Below, piece after piece: positions 53,445 through 63,545 of a DNA stretch of 64,000 nucleotides. The first letter of the stretch is position 1. The number at the start of each line of letters is the position of its first letter. The DNA lies in assembly GCA_016271365.2 (NCBI GenBank), contig CM028132.1, positions 1,184,435,001 through 1,184,499,000 on the forward strand, in the 5' to 3' direction. The DNA comes from Neoceratodus forsteri (Eukaryota > Chordata > Ceratodontiformes > Ceratodontidae). Under the pieces are notes generated by a model. It searched no databases. It saw only the letters and a program-made list of their open reading frames with translations, and had not been told where the DNA came from. The translations under genes were made by a program, and so were the position numbers.

Positions 53445-56238
53445 CTATTTCTTCTTACCCCCCACAAGAATTGCCTTATGTCTGTCCCATGCATTCTTGA
53501 ATTCTCCCACAGTTTTAGAACGCACAACCTCCTCAGGAAGGCTGTTCCATGCATCCACTACCCTCTCTGTGAAATAATACTTCCTCACATTGCCCCTAGA
53601 CCGCCCCCTTCTATCTTTAAATTGTGTCCCTTGTTCTTGCACATCTCTTTTTCTGAAAGATGCTACCCTCTTGGACTTTGTTGATTCCACTGAGGTACTT
53701 AAAGTTTCTATCATGTCCCCCTCTCCTTCTCTCCTCAAGGGTATACATATTAAGCTCCTTTAGTCTCTCCTCATACGGCTTCTCTTGCAGACCCTGCACC
53801 ATTTTAGTTGCCCTCCTGGACTGCCTCTATCCTGTCTATGTCCTTATGGAGATGGGGTCTCCAGAACTGGACACAGTACTCAGATGGGGTCTCACCAACT
53901 GTCTGTACAGAGGGATAACAACTTCCTTTTTTCTGCTGCTGATGCCTCTCCCTATACATCCCAGTATACCCCCAGCCCTCCCTACTGCCTTCTCACATTG
54001 CTTGCTAACCTTAAGGTCATCTGATATGATTACCCCCAGGTCCCTTTCCTTTTTTGTTGTTACTACCTCCCCACCCATTGTGTATTCTTCCCCTGGGTTC
54101 TTGTTTCCCAGGTGCATTATTTTGCACTTCTTTGCATTGAATCCTAGCTGCCATACTTCTGACCATTCCTCCAACCTTGCCAAGTCCCTTTTCATCCTTT
54201 CCACGCCTCCTTGTCTGTATCAACCCTGTTGCAGATCTTTGTGTCATCTGCAAAAAGGCATACTTTTCCTTCCAGTCCCTCTGCAATGTAACTGATGAAG
54301 ACATTAAAAAGGACTGGACCCAATACTGAACCCTGCGGTACCCCACTAGTAACCCCTCTTTCTTCAGAGTGGACTCCATTTGCAATTACCTTCTGTGTCC
54401 TGTTGTGCAGCCAGTGTTTTACCCAGGCTACCACCCTGGGACCCACTCCCAGGCTGGTTAATTTGACTATTAATCTTTTGTGTGGGACTGTGTCAAATGC
54501 CTTGCTAAAGTCTAGGTAGGCCATGTCCACAGCCCCTCCCTGGTCTACTACTTTGGTCACCCAGTCAAAGAAATCTATTAGATTCGTCTGACATGACCTT
54601 CCCGCTGTGAACCCATGCTGCCTTGGGTCCTGTGCCCCACTGGCCTCTAGGTACTGACTATTCTTTCCTTCAGAAGTGACTCCATCACTTTCCCTACCAC
54701 CGAGGTCAGACTGACAGGTCTGTAGTTTCTGCCTCTGTCTTGGTCCCACTTTTGTGAAGGGAATCACATCCGCCTTCCTCCAGTCCTCGGTACCACACCA
54801 TCCTCCCATGATTTATTAAAAGAGTAGCCAGTGGTTTCACTACTTCCTCCTTAATTCTTTTAGAATTCTGGGTGAATTTCATCAGGACCCATTGCTTTGT
54901 CCACCTTCAGTTTTAGGGGCTCTTGCAGAACCCTTTCTTCTGTGAAAGGACTGGGATCGACCCCCCTATCAAGAGTGCTTCTGTTAATTGGATTAGGCAC
55001 TTCCCCCTCCTCTTTTGTGAATACTGAGCAGAAATATTCGTTCAGTATCCCTACTTTTTCACTGCCCACCCACCGTTCATTCTATTCAGCCTCACTATCC
55101 CTCCCTTTGTCTTTCTACGCTTGCTGATGTACCTATAAAAGGTTTTATCTCCCTTCTTAACTGAGTTGGCTATCTTTTCCTCAGTTTGGGCCTTTGCTAT
55201 TCTGACTTCCCTCCCTGCTTCCTTCTGCCTTAACTGGTACAACTCTCTGTCCTGCTCCTTCTGTGTTTCCTTATACTTCCAGAATGCTATCTTTCTCTTC
55301 CTGACTTTCACAGCCACCTCTTTTGAGAACCATAGTGGCTTTTTCTTTCATTTTGATTTGTTTATTTGCTTCACACAAAGGCTTGTTGCCTCTGTCATGG
55401 CAGTTTTGATGATTCCCATTGTTTGCTCCACACCTCCTTCTAGCCTGTTTGCTAGTGCTTTCTGAGGCACTCTCCCATCTTGCCAAAGTCAGCCCTCCTA
55501 AGTCCAGTACCCTCACTTTTGTGTGGCTTGACTCTGTAGCTGAGTTTAACGTGAACCACACTGTTTGATGGTCACTTGTCCCCAGATGGCAACCCACTTC
55601 TAGATCTGAAATCCTCTCACTGCCCCCGTTTTAGAGTACGAGGTCTAAGATTGCTCCCTCACGAGTGGGTTCCGAAACTAGCTGTCTGAGGCCTGCCACC
55701 TGTAGGGCATCAAGAATGGCCCTGCTCTTGGATGTGGCTGCAGCAAATGTGCTGCAGTTAAAATCTGGCATATTCAGGTCTCCCATCAATAGTATCTCCC
55801 CTTTCTCTGCCATTCTAAGAATGCCTTCTACATATCCTTGTCCATTCCATCCCCCTGACATGGGGGTCTGTACACAACCCCTGTGCGGATTGTGGTGCTC
55901 TTTCCAGTCTCCAAGGTGACCCACAGTGCCTCCTCTCCTCCCTGTTTACTCTTTTGTTCAGTTGCTTTTATCCCTTCCTTTACAGAGAGCTACTCTCCCT
56001 CTCTCCCTGCCTGTCTCTCCTATGGGTTATGTACCCTGGGTATGTTAACATCCCAGTCATGGTTCTCTGTGTACCATGTTTCTGTTACTGCTACAATATC
56101 CAGGCATCCCTCTTCCATTAAGGCCACCAGCTCAGGGAGCTTGTTGCCCAGACTACGGGCATTGGTACTCATTACCCTCCATTTCCTGATGGCCTTACTC
56201 CCCATCCCTGTCCTTCTTGCCTTTGTCACTTTCTCCAT
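53445..56238 (-). pseudogene. CR1 ORF2: endonuclease-reverse transcriptase (copy G, broken)
   Basis: Endonuclease: 56,020-56,238 (ARSLGNKLPELVALMEEG, DIVAVTETWYTENHDWDV), 55,631-55,924 (LLMGDLNMPDFNCSTFAAAT) and 55,271-55,597 (HLGTSDHQTVWF). RT: 54,192-54,809, 205 residues with [53 protein letters not shown] and the intact [10 protein letters not shown]-terminal pieces: 53,836-54,204, 53,617-53,802 and 53,445-53,738 ([18 protein letters not shown]). All catalytic residues are legible, but at least five frame breaks prevent translation as one protein. Confidence 0.87.
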
Positions 56239-56357
56239 TTACCCCTGTCCTTCTCCCTATCGACACCTCTATGTTGGTGTTTGCCACACTTACTACCGTG
56301 ATTTGTTTTTGGGGGGGCTAGGATTTCCCTGCTCCTTTCCAGTGCCTCCCCCCTTGG

Positions 56358-57211
56358 CTAGTTTAAATGCTTGCCAATGAAGCATTTAAACCTATCACCT
56401 AGGATCCTGGTTCTCCTCCCGGACAGATGCAGCCCATCATGCCAGTATAGGCTTGCATCACTCCAGGTGGACCTCCAGTCCCCAATGAAGCCAAATCCCT
56501 GAGCTCCACACCAGTTTTTCAACCACTGATTGAATCCCATGGTGCGGAACACCCTAGCCTCTCCTGTGCCATAGATGGGCAGCACCTCCGAGAAGGTTAC
56601 CGTACGTGCTACTTGACTAAGGCCCCTCCCCAATTCCACAAACTCTTCCTGCACATCTCTAAGCCCTTTCTTAGCCAGGTCATTTGTCCCTAGATGGACA
56701 ATGGCATCCAGCTCCTTCCCCTGTGCAGCTGCTCTGGCAATCCTGAGGATTTGCTCCCTGTCCCTCCAAGCCATGGCGCCAGGCAGGCACCATACCTCCC
56801 TCTCCCCTTCCTCCCCCAGTTCTACCTTCCTAACAATGGAGTCCCCCACCAGGAGTTGTTTCCTTCCCTGCAGGGTCCCCTGCCACCCTCCTGTGGGTCT
56901 CCTTGTGGAGGTTCCCAGCATCCTCCTTGGTCTCCACTGCAGGTGCCTCCATAGAGGAACCACTTGCCAGAATGGCATAGAAATTGTGGAGAGGTACAAC
57001 TGGAGGATGCGCTCTGTTCCACCACCTCACCCTCCCTGAGCCCACTGTGGTCCAACCGCCCTCTTCTTGGCAACCTCTGAGGCAATGGCAGTGGCACTGG
57101 TGGTCCCTGGAAGGAAGAGGAGGTCCCACAAATCCTGGCCAACTCAGCCTGGAGATGAGCAACCTCCTCCCTCAGCCCAGAGAGGTGCCTGCAGATGAGA
57201 CAACACGGCAT
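56358..57211 (-). pseudogene. CR1 ORF1 SGNH-esterase-like protein (copy G, nearly intact)
   Basis: The frame 56,358-56,999 is open for 213 residues and includes QLLVGDSIVRKVELG (block I Ser), CLPGAMAWRD (block II Gly), AIVHLGTNDLAKKG (block III Asn) and WHDGLHLSGRRTRI (block V Asp-His), so every SGNH catalytic position is present. The N-terminal piece 56,822-57,211 starts MPCCLICRHLSGLREEVAHL; the Cys pair and Leu spacing suggest a small zinc site and a coiled coil. One frameshift near 56,950 separates them. ORF1 ends about 120 bp before ORF2 starts, in the same orientation. Confidence 0.82.
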
Positions 57212-58050
57212 CTTCCAGAACGTCTCCCGGAAGACTGCTGCTCCACAGCCACTGCACTACACCACTCCAATCATGTCTTATTTCTGGCCCCTTAACTGTT
57301 TGCAATCCTTACTCTTTCCTCTGTTTTTTTTTTTCTCTCTCTCCTTACTTTCTGCCTGTGTGCCCTTTAAGCTCCTGATTGTCCTGTTCCGAGACAAGAA
57401 TATCTTATATTTCTCAGTAGACCCCTTACTTGCTCAGAGGCAGACCTCCAGCAGCTAGAGGGGGCCAGAGAGCTACTCTTGCCCTTCTAGGATGGTGGGT
57501 CTTTGGTGGTTCTGTGATCACTCACTTCCTGCTCCCAAACAGGAAGTTCCTGTTGTCAGTTAAATCCTGTGCCTATAAAAATAGAACTAGCTTTGGGTGG
57601 AGGGGAGGGAAGGAGGGCAATATAGTCCCAGTAGAGAAGTCCAGTCACATAGCAGTCCTTTTTCCTGGTGTCTTCTGCCAAGCTATTAGCAGAATCTTTC
57701 TAAGGCAGTCTTTAAATGTACCTTCCTTCTAGCTAAGCCACTCCCCCTACTTACTAGATCTTTCTACAAGTAATTTAAACCTCACAGCTATTAAGTCCTT
57801 TCGATCACCTGAGATTTACACCTAGATAACTGTTCAGATAACCATTCAGTTCAGTTAACTCAGACAAACACACACTTTTTTTTTGTTTTGTTTGTTAGTT
57901 TTTTTTTACCCTAAATTAAAGGTCCAAGTACAAAAGTTCTTCTTTAGTCCCAGCAGAGAAGTCCAGTCACACAGCAGTCCTTTCTCCTGGTGTCTTCTGC
58001 CATCTAAAGAGCAGCTTTAAATGTCTGTTGCTCTGAAAGACACTACACCC
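57212..58050 (-). promoter_or_regulatory. CR1-G 5' UTR with repeated segment
   Basis: AGTCCAGTCACATAGCAGTC at 57,639 recurs as AGTCCAGTCACACAGCAGTC at 57,960, with surrounding homology of about 90 bp and a spacing near 320 bp. A perfect inverted ETS-like pair, ACTTCCTG and CAGGAAGT, lies at 57,523-57,546. CR1 elements carry their promoter in the 5' UTR, so these are candidate promoter parts. Confidence 0.6.
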
Positions 58051-58144
58051 GGGATTGTGAGTAATTCGTAGTCACTAGGAGACTGAACAAATGAAAAACA
58101 AAGACTGTTGGCTCTAAACGCGGTAGAGCCTATGCCAAAGAAGC

Positions 58145-58375
58145 ATTTGAGGCTGGTAGTATAGCCTAGAGATTAGAATAACGTGCTGTGAATGAGCTTG
58201 GTACATCCAGCAGACCTGAGTCTGATTACCACAACCTCCACTTGCATACTGTGTTACTCTGGGCAAGTCATGTAACCTCCCCAGTGCTCCCGGGTCGCCT
58301 CTGAAAACAGGCACTTGTGCCTAGTGGGCCTTGCCTGGTTCCTGAAGAATTTAAAAAAAGAAATAAGGTTACTTC
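58145..58375 (+). mobile_element. MIR-like CORE SINE (copy 1)
   Basis: Contains a tRNA-like head (GGTAGTATAGCCTAGAGA), a degenerate box B, the MIR-type CORE phrase CTGTGTTACTCTGGGCAAGTC and the 3' block GCCTAGTGGGCCTTGCCTGGTT, then an A-rich tail. Copy 2 at 63,367 shares over 130 bp. Confidence 0.75.
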
Positions 58376-59270
58376 CCTAGGTAATTCCTGACCTAAATGG
58401 AAAATGGCAAGGGACCACCAGTATTGGACCTCGGAGTGCTAAACAAACGCATGAAAAAGAGATGCTCAAAATAGTTATTTTGAAAACTATCATTCCTTCA
58501 CTTTAGACAGGGGATTGGTAATGCTTAGCAGACCTAACAGATGCATACTTCCATATACCGATACGGGTATCTCGTAGGAAGTTTCTACGATTCAGAGTTG
58601 GAAGAAACCATTACCAATTCAGAACAGTGCACTTTGGTCTGACTTTTGTCCCAAGAGTATCACAAAATGTCTCTTTGTAGCAGCAGCAGCAGTCTGACTG
58701 CAACCGTTTATAGTTGTCCCATATGTAGACAGGCTGATCTGTGGGAAACTCCTTAAGACTCTCAATTGACCTTACAAAAAAAAAAAAATAGCCTTACTAA
58801 GGTCTCTAATCGCTATGAATAAATCAATTATGGATCCAAGGCAATGCCTACTGTCAAGTTCAAAGGTGCAAAACTGAACACAGTAGATGGGAAAGCCTTT
58901 TGATCTGTGTACAGAGCATTAGATCTGATCAAGTTCACTGTCACAATGGACAGCACATGAGTTTCTCTAACTTCTGGCCACAGCTGTGGTTCCCTTTGTT
59001 CAGACTAAAAATGAGGGAAACACAGTGACATCTGAAAGAATTCTAGTATCAGAAGTATCCATCACTGACACAGTTGGTCCCAGTGCAGCACAGACTGGTG
59101 ATGGCTTTGAAGTGGTGACAAGAACCTTTCAGTACTAAGGGGGTTCCCTTGTCACTGCAAGAAATCATTATGGTATTGACAACAGATGCCTCACAGCTAG
59201 GTTGGGGGTCACTTGAATGGGAGGGCTGTCCCCCAATACAGTTAATCAGAGTGGTCCTTCCGGCAGCTCT
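58376..59270 (+). pseudogene. DIRS1-like RT/RNase H fragment (decayed)
   Basis: Plus-strand frames spell GKGPPVLDLGVLNKRMK (RT fingers) near 58,405, DLTDAYFHIPIRVSRRKFLRF near 58,535, HYQFRTVHFGLT near 58,612, a damaged catalytic PYVDRLICG near 58,717 (YVDD lost) and VLTTDASQLGWGSLEW near 59,175, the start of RNase H. The order is that of DIRS1 elements. It is older than the copy at the left window end and in the opposite orientation. No gag or recombinase is present. Confidence 0.75.
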
Positions 59271-59680
59271 TCATTTAATGAGCCTTGCCGGACTCGGGGG
59301 CGTTTAGGCAGGGGCCTCATGAAGCCTTCCCGACACCTTTTTCTCCTTTTCTGCCCTGCCCTTGCTGCAGGACATTAGTGCACATGAGTGGAGGCACACA
59401 TGCATTATGCTTCAGCAGCCCCCTCCTTTCATGCTGCCCGTGCTGTATTACACAAGGCCTCCACTTGGTGGCAGTCGTAGACCAGGCCAATATTTCTCCC
59501 CTTTCAGAGAGAGAGAGACAGAGATAGCAGTCCCTCAGATGTTCCGTTCTCTCCCACCCAGTTGACCCCTGGAGACCCATGTCCATTCCTGAAGCTGGGT
59601 CACCGGCATGGCTGGAGGTACGGCACCAGTGCTGCAGCCTTCCATGCCACCAGGCTGACAGCAATATTTAAATTAAATAG
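59271..59680 (-). mobile_element. tRNA-headed SINE (family S1, copy 3), diverged
   Basis: On the minus strand the head reads CAGCCTGGTGGCATGGAAGG and later CATGCCGGTGACCCAGC, aligning with the SINE at 22,963-23,482 (CCCGGTGGCACTGAGGG and TATGCCGGCAACCCATG). Box B and the hairpin are eroded. Limits are approximate; no duplication was found. Confidence 0.5.
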
Positions 59681-60140
59681 ATAAAAGTATTTTTTTAACC
59701 CGAGTATTCTTGGTCTTTACAGCAAAATGATTTGGCAGTTGAGGCTCAGGGGTTGTGTGATCAGTGTTTAGATTGGTTCAAACTACTTGAACATTCTGGG
59801 ACAGGCTATCTGCTTAAATTGGTAATCAGAATAAAACAACGATTAGAAGAATTTTTGTAACAATGTAGGTAACTTTTTCCCTCATGAGCACTGGGATGGT
59901 ATTATGGGAGCTGGGGCACAATTTACTGTACTTTCAATGGCTACATATGAAGTTTGAACTAGCCATTGCTTTACTTGATACAAAATGGCTGACCAGGTGA
60001 AAATTAGTTAAATAACATTCTTTCTCATCACATTGTGTGTAAACGTTTGTGAAGAGGTTATTGTTCCCATTTCCCTGAATTACCGTGCTGCAACTCTTTT
60101 TGCAGACTTTTTTAACTTTTAACTTACTCTTTATCCACAG
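59681..60140 (+). other. ADCY5 intron end with acceptor
   Basis: No repeat recognised. The last bases, TTACTCTTTATCCACAG, form a good 3' splice site before the terminal exon. Confidence 0.6.
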
Positions 60141-60269
60141 GTGACCACAGACATGTATCTAGTTTTGACAGCCAACAACTACCAGCTGGAGTGTCGAGGG
60201 GTTGTAAAGGTCAAAGGTAAAGGGGAAATGACAACCTACTTTTTAAATGGAGGACCCCCTAGCAGTTAG
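60141..60269 (+). CDS. ADCY5: Adenylyl cyclase type 5-like, terminal coding exon
   Basis: Forty-two residues and a [33 protein letters not shown] and [12 protein letters not shown]. This is the end of the C2 catalytic domain; the Lys of KGKGE contacts ATP in known structures. It follows an AG acceptor in phase 0, matching the phase-0 donor at 20,554, so the two exons join without a shift after DRIQ. VTTDMY, the AN-x-Y stretch and the GGPP ending favour ADCY5; ADCY6, as I recall it, reads VTTDLY and ends GGPSS, while MTTYF is ADCY6-like. ADCY5 is a plasma-membrane enzyme making cAMP under G-protein control. Earlier exons lie left of 20,430 or outside the window. Confidence 0.9.
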   Translation: MTTDMYLVLTANNYQLECRGVVKVKGKGEMTTYFLNGGPPSS

Positions 60270-62029
60270 CATTAGCTGCTTTATGAGGGACCGACAAATG
60301 AACAGTAATCATAGTACCGTTACAGGTCCAAGCAGAATCACAGCTGGGCAGTGGATCTCAACATGAACAATCGGCTCAAATGTGAAACACCAACAGAATG
60401 CAGCAGTTGCAGTTTCCATAGCTGAAGGCTGAAATATAAGTCTTGAAACACACACACAAAAAAAAAGAGAAAAACACTTGGGTACGTTAACAGAAGATTC
60501 CTGTGTTGCCTTTGCCCACGTGAACTTGATAATGGGGGAAAAATGGATTTTAAAGAGTCGACCAAAGATGTATTTAGAACTCAACTTCTAGAAAAAAGGG
60601 CATGGCCTTATTCTAATGGGATCTGGCTGCTACACATAGCCTTCCGGAGGGATTTATTTATTAAGCATTGCGTTAATGATATTCAGTGAAGGAATTTAAG
60701 TTGGTGGAAGATCAGGAAAACCAACTCTCATGCCTCAGTTGTTTCAAGCTACCACTCCCTGTAAGAGGGTTCTCTACCAAGACTGTGTTTTACACTGCAC
60801 GTGGGAATCTCATGTAAAATGTACACCTCACTTGTTACCCTACATGAAGACCTTTTTAAGAGCCAACAGAGTTCCATGAAGAGATTAGAATTTTAATCCT
60901 GCAGACACCGCCAACACAAGAGTGCCCCTTCCTTTTATTTTTGGCACAAAGGACTGCCATGGTTGATGGTGCCATCTGAAGTAAAGGACTTGACATTTTT
61001 GACTTTCAAACAAGTGAAACACAGTTCTGCAAATGTATTTATTCATTTATTTAAGAAAGAAGTCTTCTGTGCTCTTATTTGGTATTTAGGTTTACATGTT
61101 GAGGAATGTGTAAACTGCAGACACTTTAAAAACTCAAGAAACCTTTGTCTTTTTGTATTTTTTTATTTTGTAATATTTCAACTTGGAAATCTAGCAAATA
61201 TACCAGATTCTATATTTTGTAAATTAATATATTAGACATAAAAGCCTCTGTACACCAGTGTGTAAGTTTGACATACAGTCTATATAGATGCCATAGATTT
61301 ATATAACATGCACATTCAGTTTTAAATATAGATTTGGCAGATTTGAGTTCAGCAACACAATTAATCCGATGAATATGTCAGTAAATGACAAATTGTATCT
61401 TAAAGGGACACTGTCTATCCGAGTAAGGCCTTTTAATAAAATAGAAAGCAAAAATCCTGAAATGTCATTGGCTAAGAGGCATTACCTGACCATGTATTAA
61501 AAAGCTAGCGTTGCACAGTCATGTGCCAGATCTCATTACCAAGGCAAAAAAGCTTCATCGCCTAAACAAAATTAGTGACTATTTCATGTAAATAATTTTT
61601 CCATTTAAAATGCATTTAAATTACATGTAATACATAACAGTGGCCAGCCATTTTATGAGCACAGCAAGCCACTGCAGGTTGTGCATGAAATGATTTGAAT
61701 GCACTTCCTAGGGGCAATAGGACACTTGGCCTTTGGCCCCATGCCTCATGTCCCTGAAACGGGCATTACAGTTCTTTAATACACAAAGTTAAGCGAGTCA
61801 CCAGGGTGGATGAACCAATCAGTTTTCACACAGAGGAGCTGTCACCCAAAAAACAAATCCAAAACAGCAAAAATAACTGTATGGTACTTCAGAAATCTTC
61901 TTATTCATTAATAGCCACCCAAAATGATTTACGTTTCACCATGTGAGGCTTAGTCATGATTGGTGGTCCTGGGTGATATTATGAAATATATTTCTTGTAC
62001 TATGAAAAAATGCTACCATTGTAAAATAT

Positions 62030-62198
62030 GGACAGTAATGTATGGGCAACCATGCATAACAAGGCTGTGTTTCCACTGAGGGCTTCTGGTGATATCAAAG
62101 TAACTTCAAGAGTGAAGCTCTAGCGGTCCCTGATGTCATTAGAACCCTGAGATGGAAACACAGCCATGGTGTGCATGGTTTCCCATACGTTACTTTGT
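62030..62198. mobile_element. Inverted-repeat MITE in the 3' UTR
   Basis: The left arm (62,032-62,096) and right arm (62,132-62,195) are complementary over about 60 bp with few mismatches, e.g. GGCTGTGTTTCCA at 62,063 and TGGAAACACAGCC at 62,153. Outer ends are GTAATGTATGGG and CCCATACGTTAC. The CAGTAA-like end is reminiscent of Tc1/mariner MITEs, but no clear TA duplication was seen. Confidence 0.65.
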
Positions 62199-62221
62199 AT
62201 AGTATATGGTTTGAAACATAA

Positions 62222-62227
62222 AATAAA
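62222..62227 (+). terminator. ADCY5: Candidate polyadenylation signal AATAAA
   Basis: Lies 1.95 kb after the stop and just after the MITE. A T-rich segment follows within 10 bases. Confidence 0.45.
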
Positions 62228-62485
62228 TGCTGCTTTTTTTCCTCCTAAGAAATATTCCCAAGAAAGCTTTGGTTTAAGTTTTCATTATTACTATTTTTTT
62301 TAAAAACAGAAAGTTACCCCCCATGCAGCTGGTGAACACCCACCTGGTTGAGGGGAACAGGTTTCTGATTTTTTTTTATAAATGATGAAACAACAAAATA
62401 TTTTACATTAGAGGACGGACTGAGTTTGTGTGTGCGGGGGAAAATGAAAGTAAAATGGCAGGTGGCATAAGATTCCATTTTAATT

Positions 62486-62501
62486 AAAAAGCTGTTGTAC
62501 C
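62486..62501 (+). repeat. SINE target-site duplication (left)
   Basis: AAAAAGCTGTTGTACC, repeated exactly at 63,055-63,070. Confidence 0.92.
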
Positions 62502-63054
62502 GGCCTGTTGGTACTGAGGGTTGAGGTGCTGGACAACACACCTCACTCCACGCCAGCAACCTGGGTTCTGGAACGAGCCTGGATCGGCAGGGGAGGACTA
62601 GGCTTGAGTGTCCCACGACAGCTCTCCTAGTCCTGGGGAAAGGGTGGGCACCACACAGTGCTCTGGCAGTCCTTGGGGACATCCGGAGGCACTGCAGGGG
62701 TGCAGCGTCCAGTAGAGGGGGGGGAGCGTGGCGGACATCTGCACACTTGTGCACAGACGTCATTGCATGTCCACGCTCCCATTGAGGTGAAAACTGAAAA
62801 AGGGCTGGCCGCAACCATGCAGCTTGATGGCCGCACCCTGCCTTGTTGGGAGGACTGTCGTGGAATCGTGCTGGAGGGGTTCGGTGCCAGTCAGGCTGGC
62901 AGGGACATGGGAGCCCTCTAGCGGGTCGACCATGGCCGTGCCGGACCCCTCATCATGCAAGTGAGCCTGCTGCTCTCCCCGCTGGCAGGGCCAGTGTCTG
63001 GATGCCCCCACTGGTAGATGCCACAGCAGGCCACAAGAAATAAAGAGAATATTA
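62502..63054 (+). mobile_element. tRNA-headed SINE (family S1, copy 1), complete
   Basis: A 553 bp element between perfect 16 bp duplications. It starts GGCCTGTTGGTACTGAGGG (box A-like), has box B-like GGGTTCTGGAAC at 62,564 and a hairpin AGGACTAGG (62,594-62,602) with CCTAGTCCT (62,626-62,634). It ends AAATAAAGAGAATATTAAA. Exact duplications show this is a young copy that defines both ends of the family. Confidence 0.88.
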
Positions 63055-63070
63055 AAAAAGCTGTTGTACC
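63055..63070 (+). repeat. SINE target-site duplication (right)
   Basis: Exact copy of 62,486-62,501. Confidence 0.92.
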
Positions 63071-63366
63071 ACAACAGGGTACAACATCCTTTTATGACTT
63101 AAATCTAGGAATAAATAGATTGAGGGGACTACAATCAGAATACCAGGTAAAGAGGTCTCTCTTATTTAAAAAGCAATTCATAATTGTTGGTATTTATTTA
63201 TCTTATACAACTTTTAATTAATAGAAGTACATTTTAAATTTAATATTTAACTTCTAGTATGTCAATTATTTTACATGGTAACATGTATCATCGTAATAAG
63301 AGAAAATTATGTTGTATTATCACCCAGGACCACCAGTCCTTTATTGTGCACCCTGTCATGGCTTAT
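63071..63366. other. AT-rich spacer
   Basis: No feature recognised. Confidence 0.35.
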
Positions 63367-63545
63367 TTCTGGTACATCCAGCAGTCAGACATGGGTTTGA
63401 TTCCCACAACCTCCACTTGCATACTGTGTGACTCTGAGCAAGTCACTTAACCTCCCCAGTGATCCAGGGTTGCCCCTGAAAACAGGCACCTGTGCCTAGT
63501 GGGCCTTACCTGGTTATCAAAGAATCAAATAAAATAAAAAATAAA
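63367..63545 (+). mobile_element. MIR-like CORE SINE (copy 2), 5'-truncated
   Basis: Begins at a box B GGGTTTGATTCCCAC, then has the CORE phrase CTGTGTGACTCTGAGCAAGTC, GCCTAGTGGGCCTTACCTGG and the tail GGTTATCAAAGAATCAAATA with AAAATAAA. Box A is lost by 5' truncation. Confidence 0.8.

Larger units (their letters stand above)
53338..58050 (-). mobile_element. CR1 LINE, near full length (copy G)
   Basis: About 4.7 kb on the minus strand: 3' end at 53,338 (AACATAGAAACATAGAC), ORF2 53,445-56,238, ORF1 56,358-57,211, and a 5' UTR to about 58,050 built from repeated segments. It is the closest relative of copy A in this window; their ORF2 C-terminal parts are nearly the same. Confidence 0.88.
60270..62245 (+). 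other. ADCY5: ADCY5 3' UTR (probable)
   Basis: AT-rich sequence downstream of the stop, mostly free of long repeats. AATAAA occurs at 61,435 and 62,222; the second is followed by CTGCTTTTTTTCC and is the better candidate end. A TTAAAGGGACACTG start at 61,401 resembles TTAA-type MITE termini, but I find no matching end. An inverted-repeat MITE lies at 62,030-62,198. Confidence 0.6.

Noticed and set aside
57430..57732. A 100-residue plus-strand frame upstream of CR1-G
   Set aside because: It is antisense within the CR1 5' UTR, with no domain.
20430..60269. Processed adenylyl cyclase pseudogene
   Set aside because: The two coding blocks are separated by an intron with correct donor, acceptor and phase, and neither has a stop or frameshift.
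61401..61560. TTAA-type MITE starting TTAAAGGGACACTG in the 3' UTR
   Set aside because: The start is typical, but no complementary end followed by TTAA was found within reach.
62314..62814. A 166-residue minus-strand frame near the 3' UTR
   Set aside because: It runs through the SINE at 62,502 and its flank, crossing the target duplication; no domain is visible.
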